Source: Phylloscopus collybita | Taxonomy: Eukaryota; Chordata; Aves; Passeriformes; Phylloscopidae | Direction of reading: 5' to 3' | DNA: 64,000 bases | Assembly (NCBI GenBank): GCA_027886175.1 | Contig: JAJNNQ010000075.1 | Coordinates: 81,261,001 to 81,325,000 of the forward strand | Shown: positions 11,601-23,491 of the stretch, piece after piece | Numbering within the stretch: the first letter of the stretch is position 1 | Layout of the letters: every line of letters begins with the position of its first letter | The notes under the pieces: generated by a model | Told to the model about the DNA's origin: nothing | The model's database searches: none | What the model saw: the letters and a program-made list of their open reading frames with translations, nothing else | Translations under genes and position numbers: made by a program

Positions 11601-14023
11601 GGAATACAGGGTGAAATGAAACTGTTGGAATTCAATGGCCACAGACACAAGGCACTGAACCTATCTATGACTGTTTTTGTGAGCTGGCTTTGGACTGTAG
11701 ACTAAGCTTGGCAATGGAGAGGCTCCCCTTTTATGATGAAAAAATATTGGGAGTGCCTTCTTTGGCACACCTTCATGAATGACCTTGGAGAATCTGGTGC
11801 TATAGAAAGGGCAAGGAAACTGGCTGGTTAGGCAAGTGACTCCAAGAAAGCGGAAGGAGTGGGAAAAGTCATAAAAGCAGAAGGTTTGGAAACTCAGAAA
11901 AAAAGGATTAGAAGCCATCACACGATGTTAGAGTAGATATTCAAAGAAATGAGGCGGTTTTCTTGGCTCCCCGGACTTCTCTACAATCACCCCTGAAGTA
12001 TGACACACGTAGAAACAGAAAACCAGGCAATCAAGCACTGGATACTGTAAGAAGTTTACTGTAAGCAGGTTGGCACCAGTTGAAACTGTACAAAAAACTA
12101 CTCAGAAGGATGGAATATGGAGGTTCTAATGGAGAAAGAGAATGTAAATCTGTTGGAGTAAACATGAAAACAAGCATGATGGAGAAAGCTGTTTGCTGGG
12201 AACCACATATCTTTTTAAATTCTTTGAGGTCCCCTGTCTGCCTCCATGACCCCCAGGAGCTGCACAGAGGATTTTCAGATTTCATCAGTCTTAATACAAG
12301 TATCTATGAGCATTTTATTGATGACCTTGTAACAGTTTCACCCCTACTGATCTATAAATACTTCAAGGACTGCTTCATGTGGAAAAATGCTGATAGATCT
12401 ACTTAAGACAAAATCTGAGGTTAGCACCAACAATTACGTAATCATATAGATAAGGAATGTTAAATGCTGGCTGTGCCCCAGACTGGTTTACTTTATTTTT
12501 GTACTTATCTCATTTTTAGCAGCCCTTCTACATCCAGCTATTAAAATGAATCAAGATACCATGGGCTCAATACCAAGGTTGTCCCCTAGTATTTTCTGCA
12601 GACATTTTCAACAGATTAAGGCAGGTATACAACCAGCCATGTTTATCCACAGGGATATGTGTATATCCCAGCTGAAGAAGTACTTTGTGTTGTAATTAAT
12701 CACATGGAGCCAATACACAAATCCAAGCATGTATGGGTCCAGCTATCACTATAACATGGACTTACATACACCATAGCTGTAAAAAGCCACTGGCTGAGCC
12801 AAGTGTAACAGCACAAATCTAGCAAGAGAAGGGGAATAGGATTTAAAATCTTTAAGAAATCCATTTTTAGCTCTAGGTTTATTTAATCATTCATTACTTT
12901 ATATAACATCACCAAGACACCTTATTGGCTATATTGATTCAAAGCATTTTGTTAGATATTAAAAAGTCAGTAAAAGTAGCGTGAGATGGTTCAGCCACAG
13001 CCATATGGGATTGTTATTGAAATCTGGAAAACAGAGTTGCAATGTAAGCAGTCAAGTCAGATAAATACAACATCTTCACTTTCAAGTGCTGTTTCTTAGC
13101 ATTTACCTTTCACCTTGCTACCCTTATTCCTCATTCCCCAAAGGCCCTTTGTGGATACGAAAAAACTCAGACTATGGCCCTGTTTCTAATGCAGACACTT
13201 AGAAAAGTGGAAAAGGCTACTGCACTGTGGAAGCCATTGCCACCTGTGGGAATGACAGCTTCGGGCAGCAGGTCAATGCTTCTGCTGGCTGTGAAAGCAG
13301 CGGAGAGAGAAAGACCAACTCCACCCTGGAAGGAGTCAGAGCAGTGGTCAAAGTGGTGCCTCCACTTTGAGTCCCCCTCTGGAAGAATCCATTTGTCTCC
13401 ATTAGCAGTCCACGGAGCCCAGGGAAGCAAACCTTTTCACCGATACATCTCCATTGTCTAGTTAAAAAGTGAGGTGAATACACACTCTCTCCTCCTTCTG
13501 CTCCCTCCACATTATTTATTAGCAGTATGTTGCAATATCGAGGCAGATTACAGGAGTACACAAAGGCTACACAAATGCAGCAAATATGCATACTACTCAA
13601 ATCCACATTTTTAAAACTAAATTCAGCTTTCTAGTATTTATTTCCCCATGTTTCAGGAAATAATCCAGCTATATAGTAGTCACTAAGAGGGAACATTTTC
13701 TGGAAAAATGTATGGCATAACTGTTCTGCAAGCTTAGTTTTGCTTTCCTCCAAAGCTATTGGTATTAATATACATAAGAGATGGGCACAAAACATCTGAC
13801 TTGTTCCAATTTGGCAATTTCCATTTTCCTGATTAATGTGTGATTCTGTGTTTGATAAATTATGATCAACATATGTACAATAACATAACAATATATATTT
13901 TCCTGTGCCCATGGTAGTGATCAAAATGCACCCAATTAACAGCATTTCTTAGCCTTGACCTATCCAGGTATCAGATGACCTGTACTTTTGTCAGCACATA
14001 CTTCCTTGCAAATACCACAGAGT
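8698..14023. other. Gene-free unique sequence
   Basis: Ordinary AT-rich sequence. Frames up to 129 codons (13217-13606, minus) and 126 codons (11037-11417, plus) have no motif I recognise. No repeats beyond short A or T runs were noted. Confidence 0.6.
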
Positions 14024-14110
14024 CAGACCCCAACCCTGCAAGAACTTGCTTGTATGTGGGCTGAATTTTGCCCATTCATTTCACTGACCAGAAAGGGGTT
14101 ACTCCTACTG
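14024..14110 (+). repeat. Old palindromic interspersed repeat remnant
   Basis: The segment reads like one arm, centre and start of the second arm of a palindromic repeat common in sauropsids: CCCAACCCTGCAAGAACTTGC, then CCCATTCATTTCACTG near the centre, then GGGGTTACTCCTACT. It is much diverged. Such elements look like MITEs, non-coding DNA transposon derivatives. Identification is from memory of the general pattern, not from a search. Confidence 0.5.
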
Positions 14111-14500
14111 TGGAGATAAGAGGCCTGGAGTCCAAGGAAGCAGCTTGGCATTGCCACACGGAAATCATATCTCATACATAACACAGTTATAGTAGAGCTT
14201 GTCTAGGTGTGTATGGGGAGTAAAGGATTTGCTTTGTGCTTTATTCAGCCACTCTGGCATTATAGTCCTGGCATGCAATAATAAAAGTGAAGTCATCAGA
14301 GAAGTCACAGTGGGGAGCTCTGGTGACTAGACTCCAGAGTCTCCCTAGGGTACTCATTTGTCATGGGACTTGTTCACAGCTAAATGTACGGCAAAGTAGC
14401 TCATGGTTTCTCTTGTTTCTTTAAAGTGCACTTGTCACAGAAAACAAACAAGATATTTTCAGTTTGTAAGAGTAGAGGAAGCCTTTCAGGAGTCCAGTTA

Positions 14501-14529
14501 TTCCTCTTTCTCTCTCTCTCTCCCTCTCT
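14501..14529. repeat. (TC)n pyrimidine microsatellite
   Basis: TC-rich run on the plus strand with a short pure TC core. Confidence 0.85.
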
Positions 14530-14763
14530 AAAATAATTATTATAATAGTACAGGAAAAAACTAACATTTTCTTCATTATGCTGGCAAGAGGTCACTGCTG
14601 CTACCAAGTGCTTTTCATCCAATGATCTCAAATGCATTTCACCCTGGAGATGGCAATGTTATTACTAGAGAGGTGTGAAAAAAAGCCCCAAATCTCAAAA
14701 CCTCATAAACTAAAATAAGCTTTTTCTTGTATAGCTTTCAACTCTATCCAATTCTCTTTCTGT

Positions 14764-14849
14764 ATTTCTGTGAAATGCTACACTGTATCTATATTTACAT
14801 ATAATATAGAAATGTAGCATTTCTGTGAAATGCTACATGTATCTATATT
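14764..14849. repeat. Direct duplication with triplicated hairpin arm
   Basis: About 31 bases beginning ATTTCTGTGAAATGCTACA at 14764 recur at 14819 with one base deleted, a direct duplication with a 55-base period. Between them lies the inverse arm TGTAGCATTTC (14813-14823). It pairs with GAAATGCTACA at 14772-14782 and also with the same word at 14827-14837. The second pairing is a perfect 11-bp hairpin with a 3-base loop (14813-14837). AATATAG at 14803-14809 adds a 7-bp extension to the first, longer hairpin. Confidence 0.9.
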
Positions 14850-14950
14850 ATATGTGCCCTTCACATCAAAGATAGTGATAATCCACAAGAAGAATATTAC
14901 ATATGTTGATTTTTATATAATGAAAAAACTTTTGCATAAAATAGTAGGAA

Positions 14951-15009
14951 AATAATAAATAAATAAATAAATATAATACTAATACTAATACTAATACTAA
15001 TACTAATAA
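14951..15009. repeat. Compound (AAAT)n (TACTAA)n microsatellite
   Basis: AAAT repeats at about 14951-14973 run into five hexamer units of TACTAA type at 14976-15008. The array ends about 25 bases before the CR1 fragment that follows. Confidence 0.95.
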
Positions 15010-15032
15010 AAGTGTTCAAAGAGAGTCTAGAA

Positions 15033-15158
15033 AACCTGGGTTTGTCCAGCTTGAAGAATGGAAGGCTAGGGAGACACCTTAATTGCTGTGTACAGCAATG
15101 TTATGTGTTGGGATAGGAAAGACTAAGCCAGGTGCTTCTCAGAGGTGCATAAAAGAAG
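15033..15158 (+). mobile_element. CR1 LINE fragment, sense orientation, truncated
   Basis: The sequence reads as CR1 3'-region in the sense direction: a GTTTGTCCAGCTTGAAGAA stretch, then GGAAGGCTAGGGAGACACC, then GGGATAGGAAAGACTAAG. This matches the CR1 stretch usually written as a head-and-tail of 'cagcctggagaag...ggctgaggggagacct...gataggacaag'. It is diverged and lacks both its 5' part and its 3' octamer end. It stops where an opposite-strand CR1 begins. Assignment rests on remembered CR1 consensus wording. Confidence 0.6.
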
Positions 15159-15290
15159 GATCACAGAATCACAGAATGGTATGGAAGGGGTGGAAGGGAC
15201 CTCTGAACACCATCCAGTCCAACCACCCCATGCCATGGGTACAAGCATCTTGCACAAGATCATGGTGCTCAAAGCCACATCCGTATGTAA
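15159..15290 (-). mobile_element. CR1 LINE 3' end, antisense orientation
   Basis: On the plus strand it begins ATCACAGAATCACAGAATGG, the complement of the CR1 terminal ATTCTGTGATTCT octamer repeats, followed by GGAAGGGACCTCTGAACACC, ATCCAGTCCAACCACCCCA and TGCTCAAAGCCACATCC. These are hallmark CR1 3'-tail phrases. The copy is 5'-truncated to about 130 bases, as most avian CR1 copies are. It probably inserted into, or beside, the sense CR1 fragment at 15033-15158. Confidence 0.88.
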
Positions 15291-16086
15291 GGACATTCTC
15301 ACCTGTGTTTTTCACATGGAAAGGACTCTCTGATGACTCTGGAAAGATTCTACAGAGCGATATCTGTGTTGGTGGCACAAAGAAATTAAGCAAAACCAGG
15401 CATTATTACCCCATCTGCAGCATATGGATCCTGTTATCTCTGATGGGTAAGAACAGTAGCCAGCATCAGCAGAACTGCATTGCCAGGAAAAAGTAGCTCA
15501 TATAATAAGAAAGTTTAAGGACTCTAAGAGAGACCAGAATATTCACTAGGATTGTATTTCACCAAAATGTCACTCTCAAGAAAATCTGTGCAAGCCCTTT
15601 AAGTGCTTAAGTTTGTGGATCCTGAAACCAGAATGGAGAATTACTACAGTTTAAGTGAGCTCTTCAGTTAGGTGCTTCTCAAAGGATAAGCTTCTGCTTC
15701 AAGAAACCCATTGGCATTCATTGTCACAAGACAGAGGGAAGCATCATAAATTATACATTCACAGACTTCAAAAAGTTCTGAGAAAAAAAAATAAGTAAAT
15801 GGCTGGATGATGAAACAGCTTCAAGCTTCAAGCCCAACTCTTCAAAGACATCTGCACAGCAATTTTCCATGCCGAACTGGAATATAAACATCACCCTTTC
15901 TGATAAAAGCCACTTCTTCCCCCTCTAGGTATACTTTTTCCTTTTTTGAACATGTTGGACAAAGGGACACAAGGAGTTTTGCTCTGGTGAAGCTGGAGCG
16001 AGGATTCTTTGGCTTCAGTGGAACCATTTGGACTTTCCACAGTTGAGGCAGAGGTATTGATTGCTTTGGCAAACGAGTAATCACTC
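15291..16086. other. Gene-free unique sequence
   Basis: No repeat or gene recognised. An 80-codon minus-strand frame (15842-16084) ends in a string of plausible-looking residues but begins at GTG, not ATG, and shows no domain. Confidence 0.55.
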
Positions 16087-16196
16087 CACCTAAGTCTATT
16101 CCTTTTAGTTAGCTAATTCAGATTTCAAAATGAGGAAATTACTTTCTATGGAGTACACATTTCCAACCTAACTCAGATGTCTGAAGTTAGGCACGA
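16087..16196. repeat. Possible palindromic interspersed repeat
   Basis: Contains the near-perfect palindrome CCTAACT...AGTTAGG (16167-16173 with 16185-16191), preceded by CACCTAAGTC at about 16088. The vocabulary of 'cctaact / agttaggcac' is typical of worn palindromic sauropsid repeats. Limits are uncertain. Confidence 0.4.
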
Positions 16197-19100
16197 TGAA
16201 ACTTCATTCTCTCCTTGTAATCTAGTATTGTCAGTCATTCAGCAGCAGTGAGTAGTAATGAGGACTTCCTGAGACCAAGCAGAGGCCAGTCCAGATCGTA
16301 TTCAAATCAGACTGTGATTCTGACTAAAAAAACATGCTTGAAGAGTCTCACTGAGCAAAGGAATACAGCTCCCAGCTCCTTCTCCCAACCAGGGGACTAC
16401 CAGAAAACATACAGTGTTCTGACTAGAACAATGATCACTCTACCAATTCTCTATCCAGGTAAAAACTAGAGCAACACACAGAAATGTGCTAGCACTGGGG
16501 AAAAGAAGTTCAATTGTATTTGGATACAATTACAATACAATTATGTTCGCAACACAAAGCTGCAAACATAATAGTATTTTGCATATGGAATATAGAAAAT
16601 GGGGTGTTATTTTCCTGGGATCAGTTCTCTGAAAGTAAGAAGCAGTGAAAGCAATACTGCAGCTTTGCATTTCCTGCATCTCCTTCCTCCTTCCTTAATT
16701 AACAAGTCCTGTGTGTAGGAAACAATTCATATTGTTTAACTTGGTTTCTTGGGACACAGGATTTCCAGCGGCACCCAAATAACAACAGTCTCTTTGGAGA
16801 AATCATCCTCAAATAATTTTTAAGAATATCATATATTTAATATTTTAAATATATTTACATTTGTAAAACTTTTAAGTGATGGGGTGTTTTCTTTCCCCTC
16901 ACAGAAAGTTTCCTAAAGGCTGCCATATGACCAAGAGTTATGTAGCAGCTGTTCTAAAATAAGATATGGGAAACTCTTCCAGCCTGAAGAAACCCATCAT
17001 AGTTTGTGTCAGCTAAGCCCTGTTGTGTTTCTGTGTGTAGGCAGTTGAATACATGAAACTGCTGTCTGCTAAATGGTCCATTCAGCTTCTGTTTAGGTCT
17101 GTATGCCCTCACCCACATAACAGAATCTGAAACTGGAACAATATATATCTCCTGATTCAGTTAGAAAGGTGGGGTGTGGGGGGGGATACCATCCTTTAAC
17201 AAGTGGAAGGAAACAGTGAAAGTGCAGAGATTAAAGATCAGAATGCAACTCGATCTCTTAGGAACCAAAAATGAAAGGTAAGTGTAGGCACAGCTTCTGA
17301 GAACCATAAGCTTTAGTTGTAGTTTCTCCTCACATAACTTATTGTGGCTCAGGTCACAGCCTCAGCTAGGGCGAGTTACTCAGAAAGAAAGGAAATTTCC
17401 CACGTCACATCTGAAGGTTAAATTGAAAAATAAGGAATTATTAAAAAATTAGAACAATTCTTCAGAAAAGACAAATCTAATAAAGTAGGGAATTGTGACT
17501 CCAAAAAAAAAAAATTGTGAGAATATGAATCATGTAATGAGTAAGGGCAAAATTATGCTAATAGAGACAATCATGTTACTCTGGGAATGATTATGCTAAG
17601 CCTCTGAGCATGCCCTATATAAATTAGTGATTTCCTTGAACCTGAAAAATCTGAAACAAAAATAAATGTTCTTGTAGTCAGAAAAATAGATAAGTATGGG
17701 GGAGGGGAGGGCAAGGTCACATTATTATGATTATAAATATTTCAAAGCTATTGGGCATATCCTGTGCTAATTACCAGTCTTATTTTACTAAAGGTGAATA
17801 TGAGAATCTTGCCAAACCTCCAGTCTAGAGGTAAATCTTTGATCATTATTTTGTGCTTGTGGTAGAAAAAGGGTAGGAAAAAGGCAACAGCCCATTTCTA
17901 ATTGAATTCAATAAAAGCCCTAAGGAACAGATTATACCTCTAGGTAAAGGTCTTGCTATTATCTGACAAGTATAGTTGTGAAGGAATTACTTCTCCCCTA
18001 GAACAGGAAGGCCACAATATGCTCCATCCTTGCCATGTGAGATGCATGCCACCTCCTCTGCATCAGCTTGGCTTTTAACACTTGGTAACTTCCTACTCAC
18101 TGCTGCTCACAGGGGAGGTGGGAAGCTCCTGATTTCTTCTATGTGGTGAGCCTAAGAAAGATCTAAGGAGTGCATACAATAGCATGGGGAACTCTGTACC
18201 ACATTAATTTAGATATCGTGACCTTTGATAAAGGGCTCAAGATTGTTCCAAGAAAATCTACATTTTTCACCATTTTGCTTTCACTTCAAGATAACTGTTG
18301 TCTTCCTAGCCTTGATCTAAATTCTCACAGAGTGTAGAGAAATCCTAAAGATGGTGATTATTTTACTTAAGAAGAGAAGGATCAAAGAAAGCTCAGATGA
18401 AATTTGAATTAAAACACCAGGTTGGCTCAGCACTTCAAACTGCAACGCTGCCTCTGTAACTGGAGTGATGTCTAAAGCAGAGCCAAGTTTGTTTTTGCAG
18501 AGGCATGTTTCAAGTGAACTCAGAATTGCTGAGCAGACCACTCCAAAAAATGCCACACACCTCCAATGGCAGCTGCTTGGAAGGCGTCAGCCCTCCAAGA
18601 GACAGATCCCGTGACACCACGGAGGCGCTGCTGCCCTGCAGAGGCACAGAGCTCTTGGAAGGGCGCTCAGACAGCTCCTTCCAGGGGGCTGCAGCCCCAC
18701 GGGGCTGAGTCAGGGAAATGAACACAAAGAGCCTCTCTTGTTCCTCCTTTAATTGCTCCAGGGTGCTGCCTCTCTCTGAAACACACAAGCACATATTCCT
18801 TTCTTTTGTGCGATTAGAAAAATAGCATTTACATTTGAGGTGCAGAGCCAAGAGAAAAGGAGGCCCCCCCACCCTTCTCCTTCCTCTCGTCATCTTCTAT
18901 TATTTTCTTACCTGAAAACCATTCATAAAGTCAGGACAAAGGAGGTTTGTAGCTGAAGGAAAATAGCTGCTATGGGCAGATTCACTAATCTTGCTTACTT
19001 CAAGTAACATTGTATTTCATCGAGCAACATCAAAATAGCCCAGTAAGACACATTCCTCAAAGAATGCAATATTCAATCGTACAGGTGAGGTGTTTTTTTT

Positions 19101-22100
19101 TTTTTTTTCCTAGGAGTATAATGAAGCTCTCTTAGACCTCCTTGACATCTTACAAGAGTCACAGGAGATTTTCCCACAGCACTGGATGTCCCTGGTATTT
19201 TGAAACAATGTGTTTCAAAATTCTTAAAAACCACTCAACAGAACCTGAAGGGGAAGAGTACACCAGAAAGCGAACCAAACTATTAATTCTTATTATGTGA
19301 CTTAGGAAAAAAAAAATAAAAAAAAAGAGGCATCTTGAACCAATTAAAAACACTTTTCTCTATTGCAGTCAAAGCCAATTCTTGATACAGAAGCTTTTCT
19401 TTGCTTTTCAACTCTCATTTCTTTCTTTCTTTGGCAGGAAAATATTTTAAATTATTTTTTCCTTTATCAAGGGAAAAATGTTTTGCCTCTATTTTTTTCA
19501 GATTCAAAAATTATTACACTCAAGCAAAGTTTAAAAAAATCACACAACAACACTTAGGCAATGACAAGCACAGAATTTTTTTTTTTTCTGCTGCAAGAGT
19601 AAGATTCAAGAAGTTGTGAGGAGCTGAACTGAGAGTATGTCAACAATTTCTGCTGCTGCTCTCCTGCCAGAGATAGGACTTGAATATTTGAATGAAAATA
19701 TATAGACCTTGGGAGCTTTTACGTTCAGGAGGTAGAAACTGTGAATTCAAATTCCGACCTTCACCAAGATGACATGCCTAGAATAGACAACCCACACCAG
19801 GCTGGACAAAGTGTGAGTCACAAGCAGGAGCAGTTGGGACCAAAACTTCATAGCCTATGTCTGACCACTGAAAGTCTGAAATTGTCTATTTTCTCTATCA
19901 CTACAGATTACTGAGAGCACCCTCTAAATTTAGAGTTGTGGTTCCCAAAATCATATCAAACCAGATGGTCCCTGGAGCTTTCCTCTGTGAAACACAGGGT
20001 GGTGCTTTGGTCTGTGCGGTATTACGCATAAATTGTACAAAGGCACACAAATATCTTCTCAACACCTCTTTTCCAAGCTGTTAATATCATCTGTTCGTAC
20101 ACATGAGGAAAGGAAAGATGCAAACCACTGTAACTAGAAGGGAGAGGTGTCAGTGAGATAAGGTCTTCATAGCACTGTGACCTCTGAAGTTTGAGTATCC
20201 AGAAGCAAGGAGAACCTGCCTAGAGCCAGCACCCTGAATAGTCCATCCAAATGGAGAGAGATGCTGGAAAGTCCTCCTTATTCTCAAACAGGGAAGGGGT
20301 AAGAGACTTGGTTGTACAAGCACCAGCTGATGCTGCTAAACCCTTTGCCACATATAAGACCTTTATTGAGTCAGCAGCATGCTGTGCTGATTTTCTCTGC
20401 TATTTCTGCTACATATGGTATAGTTTCTTGTCTTAAATGTGATTTTTAGAGGTTTACTTTTGCATCTTACTGTCAACCCCCACACAGACACTTTGGTTTT
20501 TGTAGAAAGCACTTTTATTTCTTGGATCTACAGCACTATTGAGTGAGTCTTTACTGAAATTGTTTTTGATTTTGTTCTCTTTTATCTTTTCTAATAGTAT
20601 TTCCCACCAAATTGACTTGCAGATGCTAATACTTTGACAACTAAAGAAGCAGGTCTGTGTGAGTTGTCATCTTGCAGTCAGTTTTTCCAGAGGCAAAAAG
20701 CAGTACTTCCCCAGTTATTTCACTTTTCGCCTACCTACCTGCATTTCAAAAGCTCCCTAAGACTCTTTTGTGGACATGTAGCTCTAAAGCATTTAAGAAG
20801 CTTCACAAGGATTTAGCCATGCAATTTCTATAGTCTCTAACAGAAATTATGTGGTTAATACCCCATACAATCTTTACACTTTTTTACAATAGCTGGGCAG
20901 TCTGTATTTGCAGACATGTGGTCAGAGCTCTCTGTTAAGCATCAGAGTGGAATTATGAAACCTCTTTGCACAGTAACTCACTTTTAGGCCCACCCTGGTC
21001 TGATCTTTCCATATTAGGCTTGATATGTTGAGTCAAGCATTTCAACCTCTAGCTTCCATCAGAAGATAAATGACAGCTGTCTCTGAATTAATGGAACATG
21101 AGAGCAGATCACTGCTCTGTACACTGCACCCTATGAGATGTTTAAGTACACGTTCACCTGACCTGACCTTGCTACTTCCACTTTTCCAATTTGTTTTCTG
21201 ATGATTGAGAAAGGTGAGGGAAAAGTTCAGCACCCATGCAGGATGTTTTAGTCATACACCACTGTGACATCCAACAGAAATTGCCTCTGTTCCTCTAAAA
21301 TCAAAAAGGTAGTTTAATACAATTTGATCCTGTTAAAAAACAAAACAAACAAAACAAATGAACAAACAAACAAACAAAAATCCACTAAAGCTCTATGAAT
21401 TTCGTAAGATTTTCTCCTCCTATTCTGTTCAATATTTTTGTTAAATACCTTCCTGTGAAATACTGGGGCCTCAGTTGTGTTACTCTGGATAAATCAGGTG
21501 GCTTAATTGCATATAATACAGTAAGATACCCCACCTCAACCTACCACCAAATAAGGAAAAAATATATCAGGAATTATATTCTTTAAGCGTTTCTGTAACA
21601 GCAGGATGAAATTATATCACTCAAGATTTTGTCCTGTTTTGCTTTCAACCAAATTCTTGACCATGTAGCAAACAACCACTTGAACCAGAAACTATGTATG
21701 TTCCATGTAAAATAGATACAGTAAATATATAGATATGCCTATATATGTAGTGTATGGTTTTTGTGTTTACAGTACTAAAAATAATCAACTATTTGTATTA
21801 TTTTTACAGGTAACAAATAAAGAGTTTGAAGAAGACCAGCTTAACAGCAAGACTTAAAGGAGTAGACTAAGCCAGGATTTGTCTCAAAACAAATTTGTAA
21901 TTTTATCCAAATGTCCCAGTAATTTGTCTTAACACTGTGGTGCAGACTGCAGTGTATCCTTTCCAGTACAGCTTTGGAGGCCCAAGAGGATGAGCCTTTG
22001 GGAATACAGGTCCCAAAATTACGCTGAGATAACCAGCCTGCAGTGATTGTGATGGACAGCTGAGTACAGCAGGATTTGGCAACAGTAAAAAGGATAAGAA

Positions 22101-23415
22101 AAGCAAGTATTTCAAGACATTCATAAATACACTTTAACAGGAACCTCTGTTTCACAAGCAGGATGAAGGTGATGGGCTAACCTGAGACTCAGTCAGAAAA
22201 GGTCAGTCTACCAATTGCTCACACAAAAAATGTCACAGTACTTGTGGTCCTAATTTTAACACACAGCTGCTACAATGGCTTTCCAAGCTGGGTATTTATG
22301 TGCTTGACTGACTGTATTTCAATTTCTGTAACATCAGTTATATCCTAATCACTACTACTGAGATAAAGCAGAATAGATCCAAAAGATAGAAGAATCAGAC
22401 AGGGAAACTGAATTTTTTAGAATAAGGTACCTAGCTTTCTGTCTGTGAGGTTCAATTAGAATGTCAAAAAAGGTAGAGATTCATGTATGTATGTTTCTGT
22501 GCATGAGTTTTTAAACAATATTCTAGGCATCATTTTTATTTTGCATTCCATTCTATGGCAATATGAGGAGAAAAATTTCCATACAAATGGAGATATAGGC
22601 CAAGTAAAAGTGTGTGGATGAGACCAAAATAACAATGAAGACAGGATTTCATTTTTCAGTGATCTGAACTTGATCTGAGCTTATTTTCATAAGCTTTCTT
22701 ATGGTCCATAAACAAAATAAGAACAGAATCAATGTCTACTGTTTTTATAGCCAGTCTCAGAGTTTCAATACAGAAGAATGACATTTGGCCTCATCAGAAT
22801 AAGAAACTGGGTTTATATGTGCCTCTCATGCCTCTGCTTGTTGCACTCATCTCCTGGGCATGGCAAGCATATTTCTGAACCATAGACACCTGTTCACAAT
22901 TTAAGGCATTTGGCTTTCTCTTTGACCATTTGAATACAAAAAATATGTATTATTTTTATCCACTTAAGTTTGTCTTGGCTGCTTACATGCTGGTTTTCTG
23001 TGGGTAGGACATACTAGTCATAATAGAGATATGTACTGAAAATGTTTTAAAAGAGACTTCAAACATACACATGATAAGGTACTGGAAAAATATTCTTTAT
23101 TCAAGGTCTTCCTTCATATGACTTTAGGATTCATATGGTCTACAGAATTGGCAACTTCACCAAAAGTGCAAACAAGATGCAGCTTTGGCAGTTCTAATGA
23201 AGTTAAAACTCAAGACCAAATTCACAAACTGAATGTGATCTGCTTCTCTGTAAAGATCCTTATATTTGGGACAATGGAATGAATATGAGGTGCTATGCTA
23301 TTGAATAACACTAACAACAGAAAAACAAACCAGGAGTTAAGTACTTGAAAGCAGAGAGTTGCAGAGAAAAATTATAAACTGCTTTACTCCTCAGCAGCAC
23401 CAAATGGACCTAAAA
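16197..23415. other. Gene-free unique sequence
   Basis: AT-rich sequence without a supportable gene. It holds a 16-base T run at 19093-19108, an AAAC repeat at 21335-21380, and a modestly GC-rich patch with six CpGs at about 18580-18705 for which I see no function. The longest frame (127 codons, 18510-18893, minus) crosses that patch and has no domain. Confidence 0.6.
21335..21380. repeat. (AAAC)n simple repeat
   Basis: AAAC and AAAAC units in tandem, slightly irregular. Confidence 0.9.
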
Positions 23416-23420
23416 ATTTG

Positions 23421-23469
<49 letters not shown>

Positions 23470-23491
23470 TATTTGTATTTGTATTTGTAGC
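23416..23491 (-). repeat. 44-base T tract flanked by 9-bp direct repeats
   Basis: A perfect run of 44 T (23425-23468) is followed by three GTATTT units. The word ATTTGTAGC occurs immediately before the run (23416-23424) and again at the end of the hexamer array (23483-23491). Read on the minus strand this is a hexamer array plus poly(A), bounded by identical 9-bp repeats, like a target-site duplication. Slippage inside an ATTTGT array is the simpler alternative. Confidence 0.9.

Noticed and set aside
15842..16084. 80-codon minus-strand frame with a plausible-looking C-terminal half
   Set aside because: Starts at GTG, is short enough to be chance, and matches no family I recognise.
17160..17190. 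G-rich stretch considered as a G-quadruplex
   Set aside because: Only about two or three usable G runs, short of the four required.
17697..17715. GGGGGAGGGGAGGG considered as a G-quadruplex
   Set aside because: Three G runs of three or more, followed only by GG.
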